DNA of 14,691 bases from Lachnospiraceae bacterium (GTDB taxonomy: Bacteria > Bacillota_A > Clostridia > Lachnospirales > Lachnospiraceae), in assembly GCA_017958245.1 (NCBI GenBank), contig JAGDDC010000328.1, forward strand, positions 1 to 14,691, written 5' to 3'. A program made the position numbers and the translations under genes. Below, one piece after another: positions 8,149 to 14,691 of the stretch (position 1 is the first letter of the stretch; each line of letters begins with the position of its first letter). Under the pieces are notes generated by a model. It was given only the letters and a program-made list of their open reading frames with translations. It was not told the DNA's origin and did no database searches.

Positions 8149-11100
8149 CTAACCAAGTCTTTCCGTCAAATGATCGTCGTCTCTTCCGTAGCCGTTGTAG
8201 AGCACGACGACGTCTCCCTCGCGGAAGGTAAAGTCCACCCCGTACCAGTCTCTCTTGGTCACCGGGGAGCCCTCCATCCTCCACATGCTGCAGCATCCCG
8301 CAGCGACGTTGCCTGTTGTGTTTGAATAGGAGGAGACTTTCTTTCCGTACCTGTCAACGCAGGTTATGGAGAAGTTTACTATGACATAGCCGCCCCTTAT
8401 CCAGAAATCCTCCGTGTAATCCACGCCGAAGCGCTTCGCCCTGCTCTCAACGTCGGTCCCTTTGGGCGCCACATGGAAGGTTTCCGGAAGCCTGTAGGTG
8501 AAGAACCAGAAGTCCCCCTGACCGCACAGCCTGATCTTGCCGTACGTGAAGACATAGCCGTCGTCCTCCGTCCTGTTCTCTCTGTCCCTGTCACTCCCTA
8601 TCCGGACGAGGTTTAAGGCCTCGCCTCGGACGAGCTCGTTGTAGTACAGGTCGACTTCCTGTCTCCCGCGCCCGTCTTCTCCCACGTGCCAGAAGGTCGG
8701 CACGATCTCCATGATACTTCCCGGGTCAGCGTGAGTGCTCCCGCGCGTCTGAAAGGTGAAGTCCCAGTCGTAACCGCTCTTTAGGACACCGCGGCTCGGG
8801 GCCTCCGTGCTCTGTCCGAAGACGATCGGGATGGTCTGCGACAAGGGTACGCCGTTTGGGATCCCGAGCTCGTTTTTGCCTCCCACGGTAAAACCGCAGC
8901 CAAGGTCTTCCCACTCAAGCCTGTCCTCCACGTCCGTGAGCCTCAGGTCGAAGATCTTCCCGGACACCTGAACCTTGACGCTGTCGGTTGCGATGTAATA
9001 CTCGTCCGAGGTGTTCGCACTTTGCATGGAAGGCCCCTCGCTGCTGCCTGCGTTCACAGCCACCGTCTTGAAGTCCACATAGTATATGCCGTCCTTCACG
9101 GTGTCTTCTATGTAGCACCTGATCGACCGCGTCCCGACGTGATACCACGACCCTGCGCTTATGCGGACATCATTTGCCTCGCGGTGGTCTGAGCCCACAT
9201 CCAACATAACGTCAAAGGGAAACCTCACGAGGTTCATATCCCCCTTTATATAGGCGCCGCTGACGCCCTTCTGATTTACGAGATAGTCCCTCGTCCCGTA
9301 GCCCTTCTCGTGTATGTGTGTGCCGTAATTGCTCACCCTGACGTAGAAGTCGCAGGAATCGTTCTCGTGTCCCTCGGATTCGGGCGCATCAGACCTCCCG
9401 GCGACTATCGGCACCGCGTCCCCGGCGTAGTCGTGGAGCTGTAGGTACTTTCTGTTGTCGGAGGTCACAACGCCGTCACAGACAACGGGAGTGTGGACGT
9501 GTACCGGGTTTATCTCCTCTATGCGGAAACTCTTCTCCGTGCCCGCAATCGAGGCAGCGGAAACCTTCTTCTCGTAATACACGGTCCCCGTGCTCTCAAA
9601 GGTCTCGTTCCTGCGCTCCGCGGGTATGTCGGCCCTCGCGGAAAACTCGGAGGGAGCGCACTTTTCGGGGGCCTTCACCGCCGTAAAGTCAGGTCTTACG
9701 GCATCCTTGTTCCTGTATGAAGGATCGAGCACCATCCTGCTTCCGAACTTGAGCATATCGTTTCTCGCCCTGACCTGACCGATCCTGCTCTCCACATAGG
9801 ACCTGTAGTCCTCCGTGACAACAGGCAGCCCCGGATAGTCGGTGGAACCGGACGAATAAGTGTATAGCGGGAGGACTATGGTGGCGCTTATGTTATCGGG
9901 GTCCTTCAAATGTCCCTCCTCGCCATCCGCAAACCTCTCGAACCTCACCTCAGGTATGCCCTTTATGTCCGCATTCACCCCGATCTCCTCGTCCGGCAGC
10001 GCGCCGTTCTTTATGAGGGCCTCCGTCGGCGTGTACATGTCGAACCTCCTTATCTGCGTGAAGGAATAGTCTCTCGAGACGATCATTGTCCCGCTCACAG
10101 AGCCCGATACGACTATATCGCTCCCCGGGACCTCCGTGTATTCGCCAGTCTCCTCGTTGAGCTCGAAGAAGGACGGTCCCTTGTATGTTATGCTGTAGGG
10201 CAGGATGACGGGCACGATGTAGTTCTTCGTCCCCGAGACGGTCTCAAAGGAGGCGTCTACCAGATATCTGTTCGTTATAACCTCCGCTATGAGCTCCTCT
10301 GTCGAGGGTATCGCAACCTCCGTCTCAAAGATATCCGACCTGATGTCAGCCTCAGCCCCGGGATCCATATAGGAGATATCCTTTACCGCCAGCTCCTTCC
10401 TCCCGGCCTGTGCCTCCCTTCCGGTGATGACGGGCTCATGTTCGTGGGTGTCAGGCTCCTCCACCTCCCTGTAAGGTATGATCACAACGCCGTCGTGGGG
10501 CTTGTCGCGCTCGACGACGACGGCAAACTTCCTGTTGTTCTTTTTGTAGAACCTGTAGACTGCGCCCTCCTGTGTCGATCTCGAGTGTCTGACGGCCTTC
10601 CCTACAAGCGCCGTCCCGCCCGAGGGCAGAGTGTCATAATACGAAAAAAAAGTGTCGCAGTCCTTCACCTCACAGTATCCTTCGGGCTCCGACCTAGCAA
10701 GCGTCACGGCATCGACCTCGTAGGTCCTGCCGCCCACCTCAAGGACAGCGTCCACATTTGACGTGAACTTAGACTTCTTTGCCGCAAACTTCGACTGTCC
10801 GTCGTCAGTGCCTGCGCTCTCAAACTCAAACCAGACGCTCCGGGCATCATGTCTCCTGCAATAGGTCATGCCCTTCTTTTTGAAGCCGTTTATCATATAG
10901 TTTCTCGCGCATTCGCTACAGTTGGTCTTTAAGACCGACATGGAGTAAAAGACCTTCTCGATGGTGATCGGTATGTCGTAGTACGCAGGGAGGAGCCTCA
11001 AGGTGTTGTCCGACCACTGCAGGTCCCCCGGGAGGCTCCTTCTCGAACCGCTCCTGTTCGCCATCACGGCGTAGTCCGATATGTCGCTCCCGTACTGCCT

Positions 11101-11658
11101 GTCACCGTTATCCCTGTCCCTGACCTGGAAGATGTTGCTCATGTACAGCGTCACCTTCCCGCGCAGCTGCTTGGGCGTGAAGCACTTCTTCGCCGCCTCG
11201 ATCACGTCCTCCCACCTGATCTTGTAGGTGGTTCGGAGCATCCCCCCGACCATGACGTCGGGTTCGGGCGAGAGCCGCTCTATCCTGACCTTCGTCCCCG
11301 AGTATCCGGCCATGTCCTTGTTCGTGCTCTTGCCCGTGAAGTTGTAGGCGGTCGTGTAGTAATGCCACCTCGACTGGCTCGGGTTATGCTTTCCCGTCAT
11401 GATGAGGTATGTCTCATCCCTCAGGTCGAAGTTTAAGACCTCCTTTGTGACGCCGCTCATGTCGATATACACAAGCGTCTGCGTGCCGTCTCCGTTGTCG
11501 ATCATCCGCGCCCCGTTGTCCGCAAATGATGCCGCTCCGGCCTGCCCCGGCGCAGCGATCGGCACTGCAAAGAAAAAGACCGCCGCAAGGGCAGCCGCGA
11601 TCCTTATAAGGACAGCGGCACTCACTGTTTTCTTTTTACGCTCCATGCTCTCTCCCAT
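8149..11658 (-). CDS. Large secreted surface protein, DUF5704-like, of a Tad-like locus
   Basis: A predicted 1169-residue exported protein. The start is ATG 11658, because GGAGGAG lies 9 bases upstream (11668-11674); a second ATG at 11646 is possible. A signal peptide follows: ERKKK, a hydrophobic stretch at about 13-36, and a small-residue cleavage region near residue 42 (GQAGAAS). The mature protein is rich in beta-strand-like segments and Tyr, Arg and Asp. Visible marks are a Cys/His knuckle C247-x2-C250-x16-C267-x2-H270, a His-rich spot at about 404-408 (THEHE), HVHTPVVC at 720-727, a further His run (THIHEKG) near 780, and MEIVPTFWHV near 983. The HVHTPVVC region and what follows recall the DUF5704 family of Lachnospiraceae surface proteins; this is recall, not a search result. 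There is no LPXTG motif and no C-terminal membrane span, so it is either released or held by partners. It is the last gene of the right-hand cluster, 62 bases after the 266-residue gene. Its role is unknown; a structural or adhesive part of a surface appendage is plausible. Confidence 0.8.
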   Translation of the reverse strand: MGESMERKKKTVSAAVLIRIAAALAAVFFFAVPIAAPGQAGAASFADNGARMIDNGDGTQTLVYIDMSGVTKEVLNFDLRDETYLIMTGKHNPSQSRWHYYTTAYNFTGKSTNKDMAGYSGTKVRIERLSPEPDVMVGGMLRTTYKIRWEDVIEAAKKCFTPKQLRGKVTLYMSNIFQVRDRDNGDRQYGSDISDYAVMANRSGSRRSLPGDLQWSDNTLRLLPAYYDIPITIEKVFYSMSVLKTNCSECARNYMINGFKKKGMTYCRRHDARSVWFEFESAGTDDGQSKFAAKKSKFTSNVDAVLEVGGRTYEVDAVTLARSEPEGYCEVKDCDTFFSYYDTLPSGGTALVGKAVRHSRSTQEGAVYRFYKKNNRKFAVVVERDKPHDGVVIIPYREVEEPDTHEHEPVITGREAQAGRKELAVKDISYMDPGAEADIRSDIFETEVAIPSTEELIAEVITNRYLVDASFETVSGTKNYIVPVILPYSITYKGPSFFELNEETGEYTEVPGSDIVVSGSVSGTMIVSRDYSFTQIRRFDMYTPTEALIKNGALPDEEIGVNADIKGIPEVRFERFADGEEGHLKDPDNISATIVLPLYTYSSGSTDYPGLPVVTEDYRSYVESRIGQVRARNDMLKFGSRMVLDPSYRNKDAVRPDFTAVKAPEKCAPSEFSARADIPAERRNETFESTGTVYYEKKVSAASIAGTEKSFRIEEINPVHVHTPVVCDGVVTSDNRKYLQLHDYAGDAVPIVAGRSDAPESEGHENDSCDFYVRVSNYGTHIHEKGYGTRDYLVNQKGVSGAYIKGDMNLVRFPFDVMLDVGSDHREANDVRISAGSWYHVGTRSIRCYIEDTVKDGIYYVDFKTVAVNAGSSEGPSMQSANTSDEYYIATDSVKVQVSGKIFDLRLTDVEDRLEWEDLGCGFTVGGKNELGIPNGVPLSQTIPIVFGQSTEAPSRGVLKSGYDWDFTFQTRGSTHADPGSIMEIVPTFWHVGEDGRGRQEVDLYYNELVRGEALNLVRIGSDRDRENRTEDDGYVFTYGKIRLCGQGDFWFFTYRLPETFHVAPKGTDVESRAKRFGVDYTEDFWIRGGYVIVNFSITCVDRYGKKVSSYSNTTGNVAAGCCSMWRMEGSPVTKRDWYGVDFTFREGDVVVLYNGYGRDDDHLTERLG

Positions 11659-11667
11659 AAACTTAAA

Positions 11668-11674
11668 CTCCTCC
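11668..11674 (-). promoter_or_regulatory. Ribosome binding site that fixes the start of the large secreted protein
   Basis: GGAGGAG on the minus strand, 9 bases before ATG 11658. The reading frame stays open to an ATG-type codon at 11820, but that extension overlaps the preceding gene by about 100 bases and encodes no signal peptide. Starting at 11658 puts a proper signal peptide at the N-terminus, so this site decides the start. Confidence 0.8.
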
Positions 11675-11720
11675 GCTTCCGGCCATGCCTGCCGCGCATT
11701 TCCCGCGGACCTTCCTCTCC

Positions 11721-12521
11721 TCAGTTCCCGAAGCAGGCCTTGCAGGGATATGCTCTGTGTACCGCGCACTCTTTCTTCGTGTAACAGTTTGCTATGATCC
11801 CGTCCACTGCGTAGGGACACCCCTGCCTGTGGTAGGTCCTTCTCCCCGCTTCATCCTCCGTGACCGCAAAAAGCCTCCTTGGCCTGCTCTGATAGTCCGC
11901 GGTAGCAAAGACCACGTCTCTCTCCCCGAATCCGTCCTCCAAGGTTTTCAGGAAGAGTGCCGCAAAGACCTCTCCGTCCATGCATCTGAGCATCTCCGAA
12001 CCGTCGTAAAAAGGCATGTTGAACCTGAGCCTGATGCCTGCCCTTTCAGCGTCCGACCTCACGCGGGCCACGCACTCGTTCATCCAGCCGGACAAAGGAT
12101 CCTCATCCTCATCATGTGTGAGAAGATAGTCCGTGGCGCAACTCCATTCGCGCCCGAAGGAGACTTCGCCGTCCGGTCCTCTTTCGCAGACGAGCATGTT
12201 CGCGTAGAACTCCTCGTCGGAGACCAGCAGGACCAAAGGGACCGAGCGGACTATGGCCTCTTTTCCCGCGGGGTCCCCGATCGCATCAAAAGATGCGTAC
12301 AGAGACAGGAAGAAAGCCTCAAGCGCCTCCTTCCTCTCACTCTCCCCGTCATGCTCAGAGGAGAGCTTCCCCGCGCCCGTGTAAGCTGCGCGGTACACCG
12401 CGTCCTCCACGTCCCGCTCTCTTGCGGCATTCGCCCTGCTGTTCTCAAGCTTTAGGAAAGAGACCGCGATCAGCGGAAAGGCGATCGCGATAAAAAGCAA
12501 AGTAAAATGATATATCCTCAC
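11721..12521 (-). CDS. N-anchored exported protein with C-terminal Cys/His knuckle (Tad-like locus accessory family)
   Basis: 266 residues, starting at GTG 12521 with AAGGA 6 bases upstream. One hydrophobic span at about 5-22, with a short N-terminal tail, suggests a single anchor and an extracytoplasmic body. The following segment (about 25-55, many Ala/Arg/Glu) looks helical and could coil with a partner. Then comes FFLSLYASFDAIG (70-82) and an undetermined middle domain. The C-terminus has TYHRQGCPY (H231, C235), C246, C252, H255 and YPCKAC (C260, C263). The pattern YH-x2-GC ... pCk-C resembles a small metal-binding knuckle seen at the ends of many Firmicutes proteins, and the whole layout matches a family I recall from clostridial Tad-like pilus clusters. 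It sits 21 bases after the 170-residue protein gene and 62 before the large secreted protein. The molecular role is unknown; a minor pilin-like or assembly component is possible. Confidence 0.75.
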   Translation of the reverse strand: MRIYHFTLLFIAIAFPLIAVSFLKLENSRANAARERDVEDAVYRAAYTGAGKLSSEHDGESERKEALEAFFLSLYASFDAIGDPAGKEAIVRSVPLVLLVSDEEFYANMLVCERGPDGEVSFGREWSCATDYLLTHDEDEDPLSGWMNECVARVRSDAERAGIRLRFNMPFYDGSEMLRCMDGEVFAALFLKTLEDGFGERDVVFATADYQSRPRRLFAVTEDEAGRRTYHRQGCPYAVDGIIANCYTKKECAVHRAYPCKACFGN

Positions 12522-12542
12522 AGCCTGTCCTTCCCTCTTTTC

Positions 12543-13055
12543 CTATTGTGCGGGTCCGTATCCGTACGTGTGCTCTTCCCGCGGGAAGGCGAGCACTGTC
12601 GTCTCCCCCTTGAACATGGGCAGACCGCCTCCCCGCCCGGATATGGTAAGCTCCACCCTGTCGCCACGGTCAAACTCTATCTCCCCGTCGAGCGCAAGCC
12701 TCTCCTCAAGCTCACTCCAATGAGTTTCCGAGACGTACCTTACTACGTCCTCATCTGCAAGCCTTCCGTTCCTCATCTTGAGGTCGTCACCTGAAGGGCT
12801 GTAGAGCACAGTGCTCTTTGAGAGCCTGATCACGGGCTGTCCCCCGAGTTCGCACAGCCTGCTCTCGAGCCTGTCCATATCTCTCTGCCTAACGACTCCG
12901 TAGCTTTCGACGTTTTTTAGAAACTCACGTCCGACCTTCTCCGCATGGCTCTCCGCAGTCTCTCCCGCGAGCGCAGAGACTGCCGCCACGGGCACAACGA
13001 GCGCTACGACCAGCAATATGATCAGGTCGAGCAGCCTTCCAAAACTATCCTGCAT
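12543..13055 (-). CDS. N-anchored pilin-like or assembly protein of a Tad-like locus
   Basis: A 170-residue protein. A short N-terminus (MQDSFGRLLD) leads into a hydrophobic span at about 9-28, then a helical, charged stretch (about 30-60) and a mixed C-terminal domain. A basic or polar start, one hydrophobic helix and a globular tail are typical of pilin-like or TadE-like proteins, but no prepilin peptidase site is evident. The pattern of an EFLKNV-like helix followed by RLESRLCELGG recalls a hypothetical family in Tad-like clusters of Clostridia. The ATG at 13055 overlaps the stop of the M50 protease gene by one base (TGATG); a GTG at 13058 would give one more residue and a 4-base overlap. 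Either way translational coupling with the protease is likely. It is 21 bases upstream of the 266-residue gene. No catalytic motif was seen. Confidence 0.75.
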   Translation of the reverse strand: MQDSFGRLLDLIILLVVALVVPVAAVSALAGETAESHAEKVGREFLKNVESYGVVRQRDMDRLESRLCELGGQPVIRLSKSTVLYSPSGDDLKMRNGRLADEDVVRYVSETHWSELEERLALDGEIEFDRGDRVELTISGRGGGLPMFKGETTVLAFPREEHTYGYGPAQ

Positions 13056-13699
13056 CACTTTTTAAACCTGTATCCCTTCTCCTGCATCTTCTTCTCGGAC
13101 CTCAGACCGCGCAGCTCGACAGCCATGCTGCCGCCCACCGCTGAGGGCACGAACCACACAGGGTCCATCTCGCAAAGGCTCTGTCCGAGCTCCCTTGCTG
13201 ACGCTATGTTCATGAGCTTGTTGTAATTCTCGCTGCCAAACCTGCGTATCTCCGCGAAGGTCGCGCCGTCGTTGCACCCTCTGGGTATCAGGTTCGAGAC
13301 TGCAAAAAACAGGTTCATCACTGAGAAAGACATCCACATGGTCAGTCCATAGAGGCCGACTCCCGCAAAGAGCGGCGACACGCCCAACAGCCCTGCAAAA
13401 AGGTTGAACAGACTCCCTCCGAGCACCGTGAGTCCGGCCTTCTTCCCATACAGGCCGTCCCTGTCAAAGACAAGGCACTGGCCCTTTACTCCGGAGTTGT
13501 TGCACGATAAGCTCACCACGCCTCTCCCAAAAGAAACCGAGAGCCTGAACAGCTTCAGGTTCGACACCCTGTACCCGCACGCCAGCGCGAAAAGGCAGTG
13601 CCCAAGCTCGTGCAGGACTATCGCAAGCAATGTCACGCCCGCGATAACCGCAAGAAAAAACAAGGGATAAAAGTAAGAAATATCACCTGTAATACCCAT
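13055..13699 (-). CDS. M50-family membrane metalloprotease (site-2 protease type)
   Basis: A 214-residue integral membrane zinc protease. A first membrane segment (about 10-30) carries the zinc motif HELGH (30-34: His30, Glu31, His34). A second segment contains GGSLFNL (94-100), the usual glycine/asparagine motif of the family. A third contains NLIPRGCNDG (136-145), with Asp144 in the position of the third zinc ligand. All three family motifs are intact, so it is predicted to be active. There is no PDZ domain, and the protein is short, as in small SpoIVFB-type members. It would cut substrates within or near the membrane. The ATG at 13699 has GAGGGGG closely upstream; a TTG at 13702 is less likely. 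The gene overlaps the end of the 60-residue protein gene by 17 bases and the next gene by one. Its placement among exported anchored proteins suggests that one of them, or a membrane-tethered regulator outside the window, is the substrate; this is inference. Confidence 0.88.
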   Translation of the reverse strand: MGITGDISYFYPLFFLAVIAGVTLLAIVLHELGHCLFALACGYRVSNLKLFRLSVSFGRGVVSLSCNNSGVKGQCLVFDRDGLYGKKAGLTVLGGSLFNLFAGLLGVSPLFAGVGLYGLTMWMSFSVMNLFFAVSNLIPRGCNDGATFAEIRRFGSENYNKLMNIASARELGQSLCEMDPVWFVPSAVGGSMAVELRGLRSEKKMQEKGYRFKK

Positions 13700-13865
13700 C
13701 AACCCCCTCTGCGTTCATCTCTATCACCGAATAAGTCGAGGGCTTTACCTCTGCTTTCTTCTCTGCGGAGACCGCCCCCGAAAAAAGCCACAGAACGATC
13801 GCCATCCCTGTGCAGAACACGACCGCGCCCACTATGTTGAACATGCTTCCTATCACGTCATTCAA
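13683..13865 (-). CDS. Small single-span membrane protein (60 residues)
   Basis: One hydrophobic segment spans about residues 8-30 (MFNIVGAVVF through LWLFSG), followed by a polar tail with several Lys and Glu. The start appears to be TTG 13865, overlapping the upstream stop as TTGA, with GGGGTGA a few bases before. An internal ATG at 13844 with AGGA just upstream would leave only the span and tail. It is very likely real because it fills the gap between two overlapping genes exactly. No family was recognised. In such clusters small one-span proteins can be pilin-like subunits, scaffold parts or protease substrates; none is supported beyond position and shape. Confidence 0.65.
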   Translation of the reverse strand: MNDVIGSMFNIVGAVVFCTGMAIVLWLFSGAVSAEKKAEVKPSTYSVIEMNAEGVDGYYR

Positions 13866-14691
13866 TCGCCGTCACCCCATCTCTCGTCATATATGAAGCC
13901 TCCGCAGTACGAGGCTTTTTGTTTTCCTCCTCCAAAGAGCGCAAACCTTCCCATCCTCTCTCCCCAGACTATGGAGACAGTGACCGCGTCCCCCTCCGAC
14001 AGCTCAAAGAAACCGTCTTTTCTCACCGCCTCCATGATCTCGTCCGTGGAGTATACTATCTCAAATGAACTGTCAGAACCCGTATTCCTGTTGCAATAAG
14101 GACACGGTTCACCGTCGTAGAGAGGCAGGTAGAGATGCCCCTCACCGCAGTCCCTGTAGCCCGGGAGTCCCGACCACACCATGACCGTGACCACCTCGCT
14201 GAAGCCCTCGTAGGAGACTATCACGTTCTGCCTGCCCGTCATTTGCGGGTCATAGTTGTCGAGATAATACCCGTCGAAAGCCTTGCTCTTCGTCCCGTCA
14301 AGGTAGGTAACCTCTATCTCAAACTTCGGGACATCGCCCAGATACAATATCTCCTTGTCCTTCTCTTTCACGGATACTGAAGTCACCGTCTTTCTGCACG
14401 AAGGGCAGTGATCGAAAGCTTCGTCGTACGAGGTCCCACACACGGGGCAGACCACGGGAGCCTCCTCGCTCTTTACGGTCACGCAGATCTCATACGACAT
14501 GTCAAGGCACATCACGGTCACGTTCTGTACGCCCTCTTTCTGCGGGTCGAAGTCGGAGGTCCACTCTTCGTAGATCCTCTCCTCCCTGTCCCCATAGACC
14601 GCGTACACAAAGACCTCGAGCTCCTCTCCCTTCTCAAGCTCAGCCTCCACGGGGACCACCCTGATCTGTGTGATCTCGCCGCTGCAGAAAG
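13862..14691 (-). CDS. Exported protein of alternating bacterial Ig-like domains and CxxC knuckles (partial)
   Basis: The 3' part of a longer gene; the frame is open to the right edge, so the true start is outside. The 276 visible residues hold two bacterial Ig-like units of the Big_3 type, each ending in a sequence like FDPQKEGVQNVTV or YDPQMTGRQNVIV. Each is followed by a two-knuckle cysteine module: CPVC-x10-CPSC, then CGEGH with CPYC. A further Cys right at the window edge (CSGEITQIRV) suggests that the repeat continues upstream. These modules look like zinc ribbons. A final segment of about 75 residues (from FEIVYSTDEIMEAV to the end) carries no recognised domain. I recall similar Ig-plus-CxxC proteins beside Tad-like pilus genes in Lachnospiraceae. 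No C-terminal anchor or sortase motif is visible; whether a signal peptide exists cannot be seen. Its stop overlaps the next gene by four bases (TTGA), suggesting translational coupling. The GTG at 14659 is not a credible start, because the first Ig domain begins before it. Confidence 0.8.
   Translation of the reverse strand, partial: FCSGEITQIRVVPVEAELEKGEELEVFVYAVYGDREERIYEEWTSDFDPQKEGVQNVTVMCLDMSYEICVTVKSEEAPVVCPVCGTSYDEAFDHCPSCRKTVTSVSVKEKDKEILYLGDVPKFEIEVTYLDGTKSKAFDGYYLDNYDPQMTGRQNVIVSYEGFSEVVTVMVWSGLPGYRDCGEGHLYLPLYDGEPCPYCNRNTGSDSSFEIVYSTDEIMEAVRKDGFFELSEGDAVTVSIVWGERMGRFALFGGGKQKASYCGGFIYDERWGDGD

Noticed and set aside
11692..11708. CCGCG/CGCGG mini-hairpin before the large secreted-protein gene
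   Set aside because: A 5-bp stem in GC-rich sequence with no supporting signal; not distinguishable from background.
11659..11820. N-terminal extension of the large secreted protein to 11820
   Set aside because: It overlaps the preceding gene out of frame and would bury the signal peptide; GGAGGAG before ATG 11658 gives a better start.
9910..12455. Plus-strand frames of 256-283 codons (9910-10761, 11685-12455)
   Set aside because: Antisense to the large secreted protein and the 266-residue protein; no recognisable motifs and no convincing ribosome binding sites.
13862..14659. GTG 14659 as the start of the Ig-repeat protein
   Set aside because: The frame continues upstream to the window edge with Ig-domain sequence (ITQIRV) and a Cys that fits the repeat; the gene is cut by the window.

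Overview
The window looks like a chromosomal segment of a Gram-positive Clostridia, most likely a Lachnospiraceae-type bacterium. Three things suggest this: the type IIA topoisomerase sequences, a CDP-glycerol glycerophosphotransferase (teichoic-acid chemistry), and a cluster of exported proteins of a kind known from Tad-like pilus loci of that group. This placement rests on remembered family patterns; no search was run. All ten supported genes lie on the minus strand, so transcription runs from high to low coordinates. No tRNA, rRNA, CRISPR array, insertion sequence or phage gene was seen.

Right half (8149-14691): six closely spaced or overlapping genes, probably the downstream part of a longer operon whose start lies beyond the right edge. 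In transcription order they are: an exported protein of alternating bacterial Ig-like and CxxC knuckle units (partial); a 60-residue one-span membrane protein; an M50 (site-2-protease) membrane metallopeptidase; a 170-residue N-anchored protein; a 266-residue N-anchored protein ending in a Cys/His knuckle; and a 1169-residue secreted protein. Several match, by pattern, accessory proteins found beside CpaF/TadB/TadC in clostridial Tad-like loci. No ATPase, TadB/TadC or prepilin peptidase is in the window, so the assignment is an inference. The M50 protease and the repeated Cys/His modules on the outer face are the most unusual part.

Middle (6750-8136): a membrane-anchored foldase with a trigger-factor-type FKBP domain. 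It has its own good promoter, a structured 5' leader and a strong intrinsic terminator. No terminator separates it from the secreted-protein operon upstream, so readthrough is possible and it may help fold those proteins.

Left half (1-6737): a promoter, then a type IIA topoisomerase pair (B subunit, then A subunit; best read as topoisomerase IV ParE/ParC rather than gyrase), then 13 bases later a two-domain wall-polymer enzyme (GT2 glycosyltransferase fused to a TagF-like glycerophosphotransferase). These three genes look like one transcription unit, ending at a hairpin near the left edge that probably also ends a converging gene outside the window.
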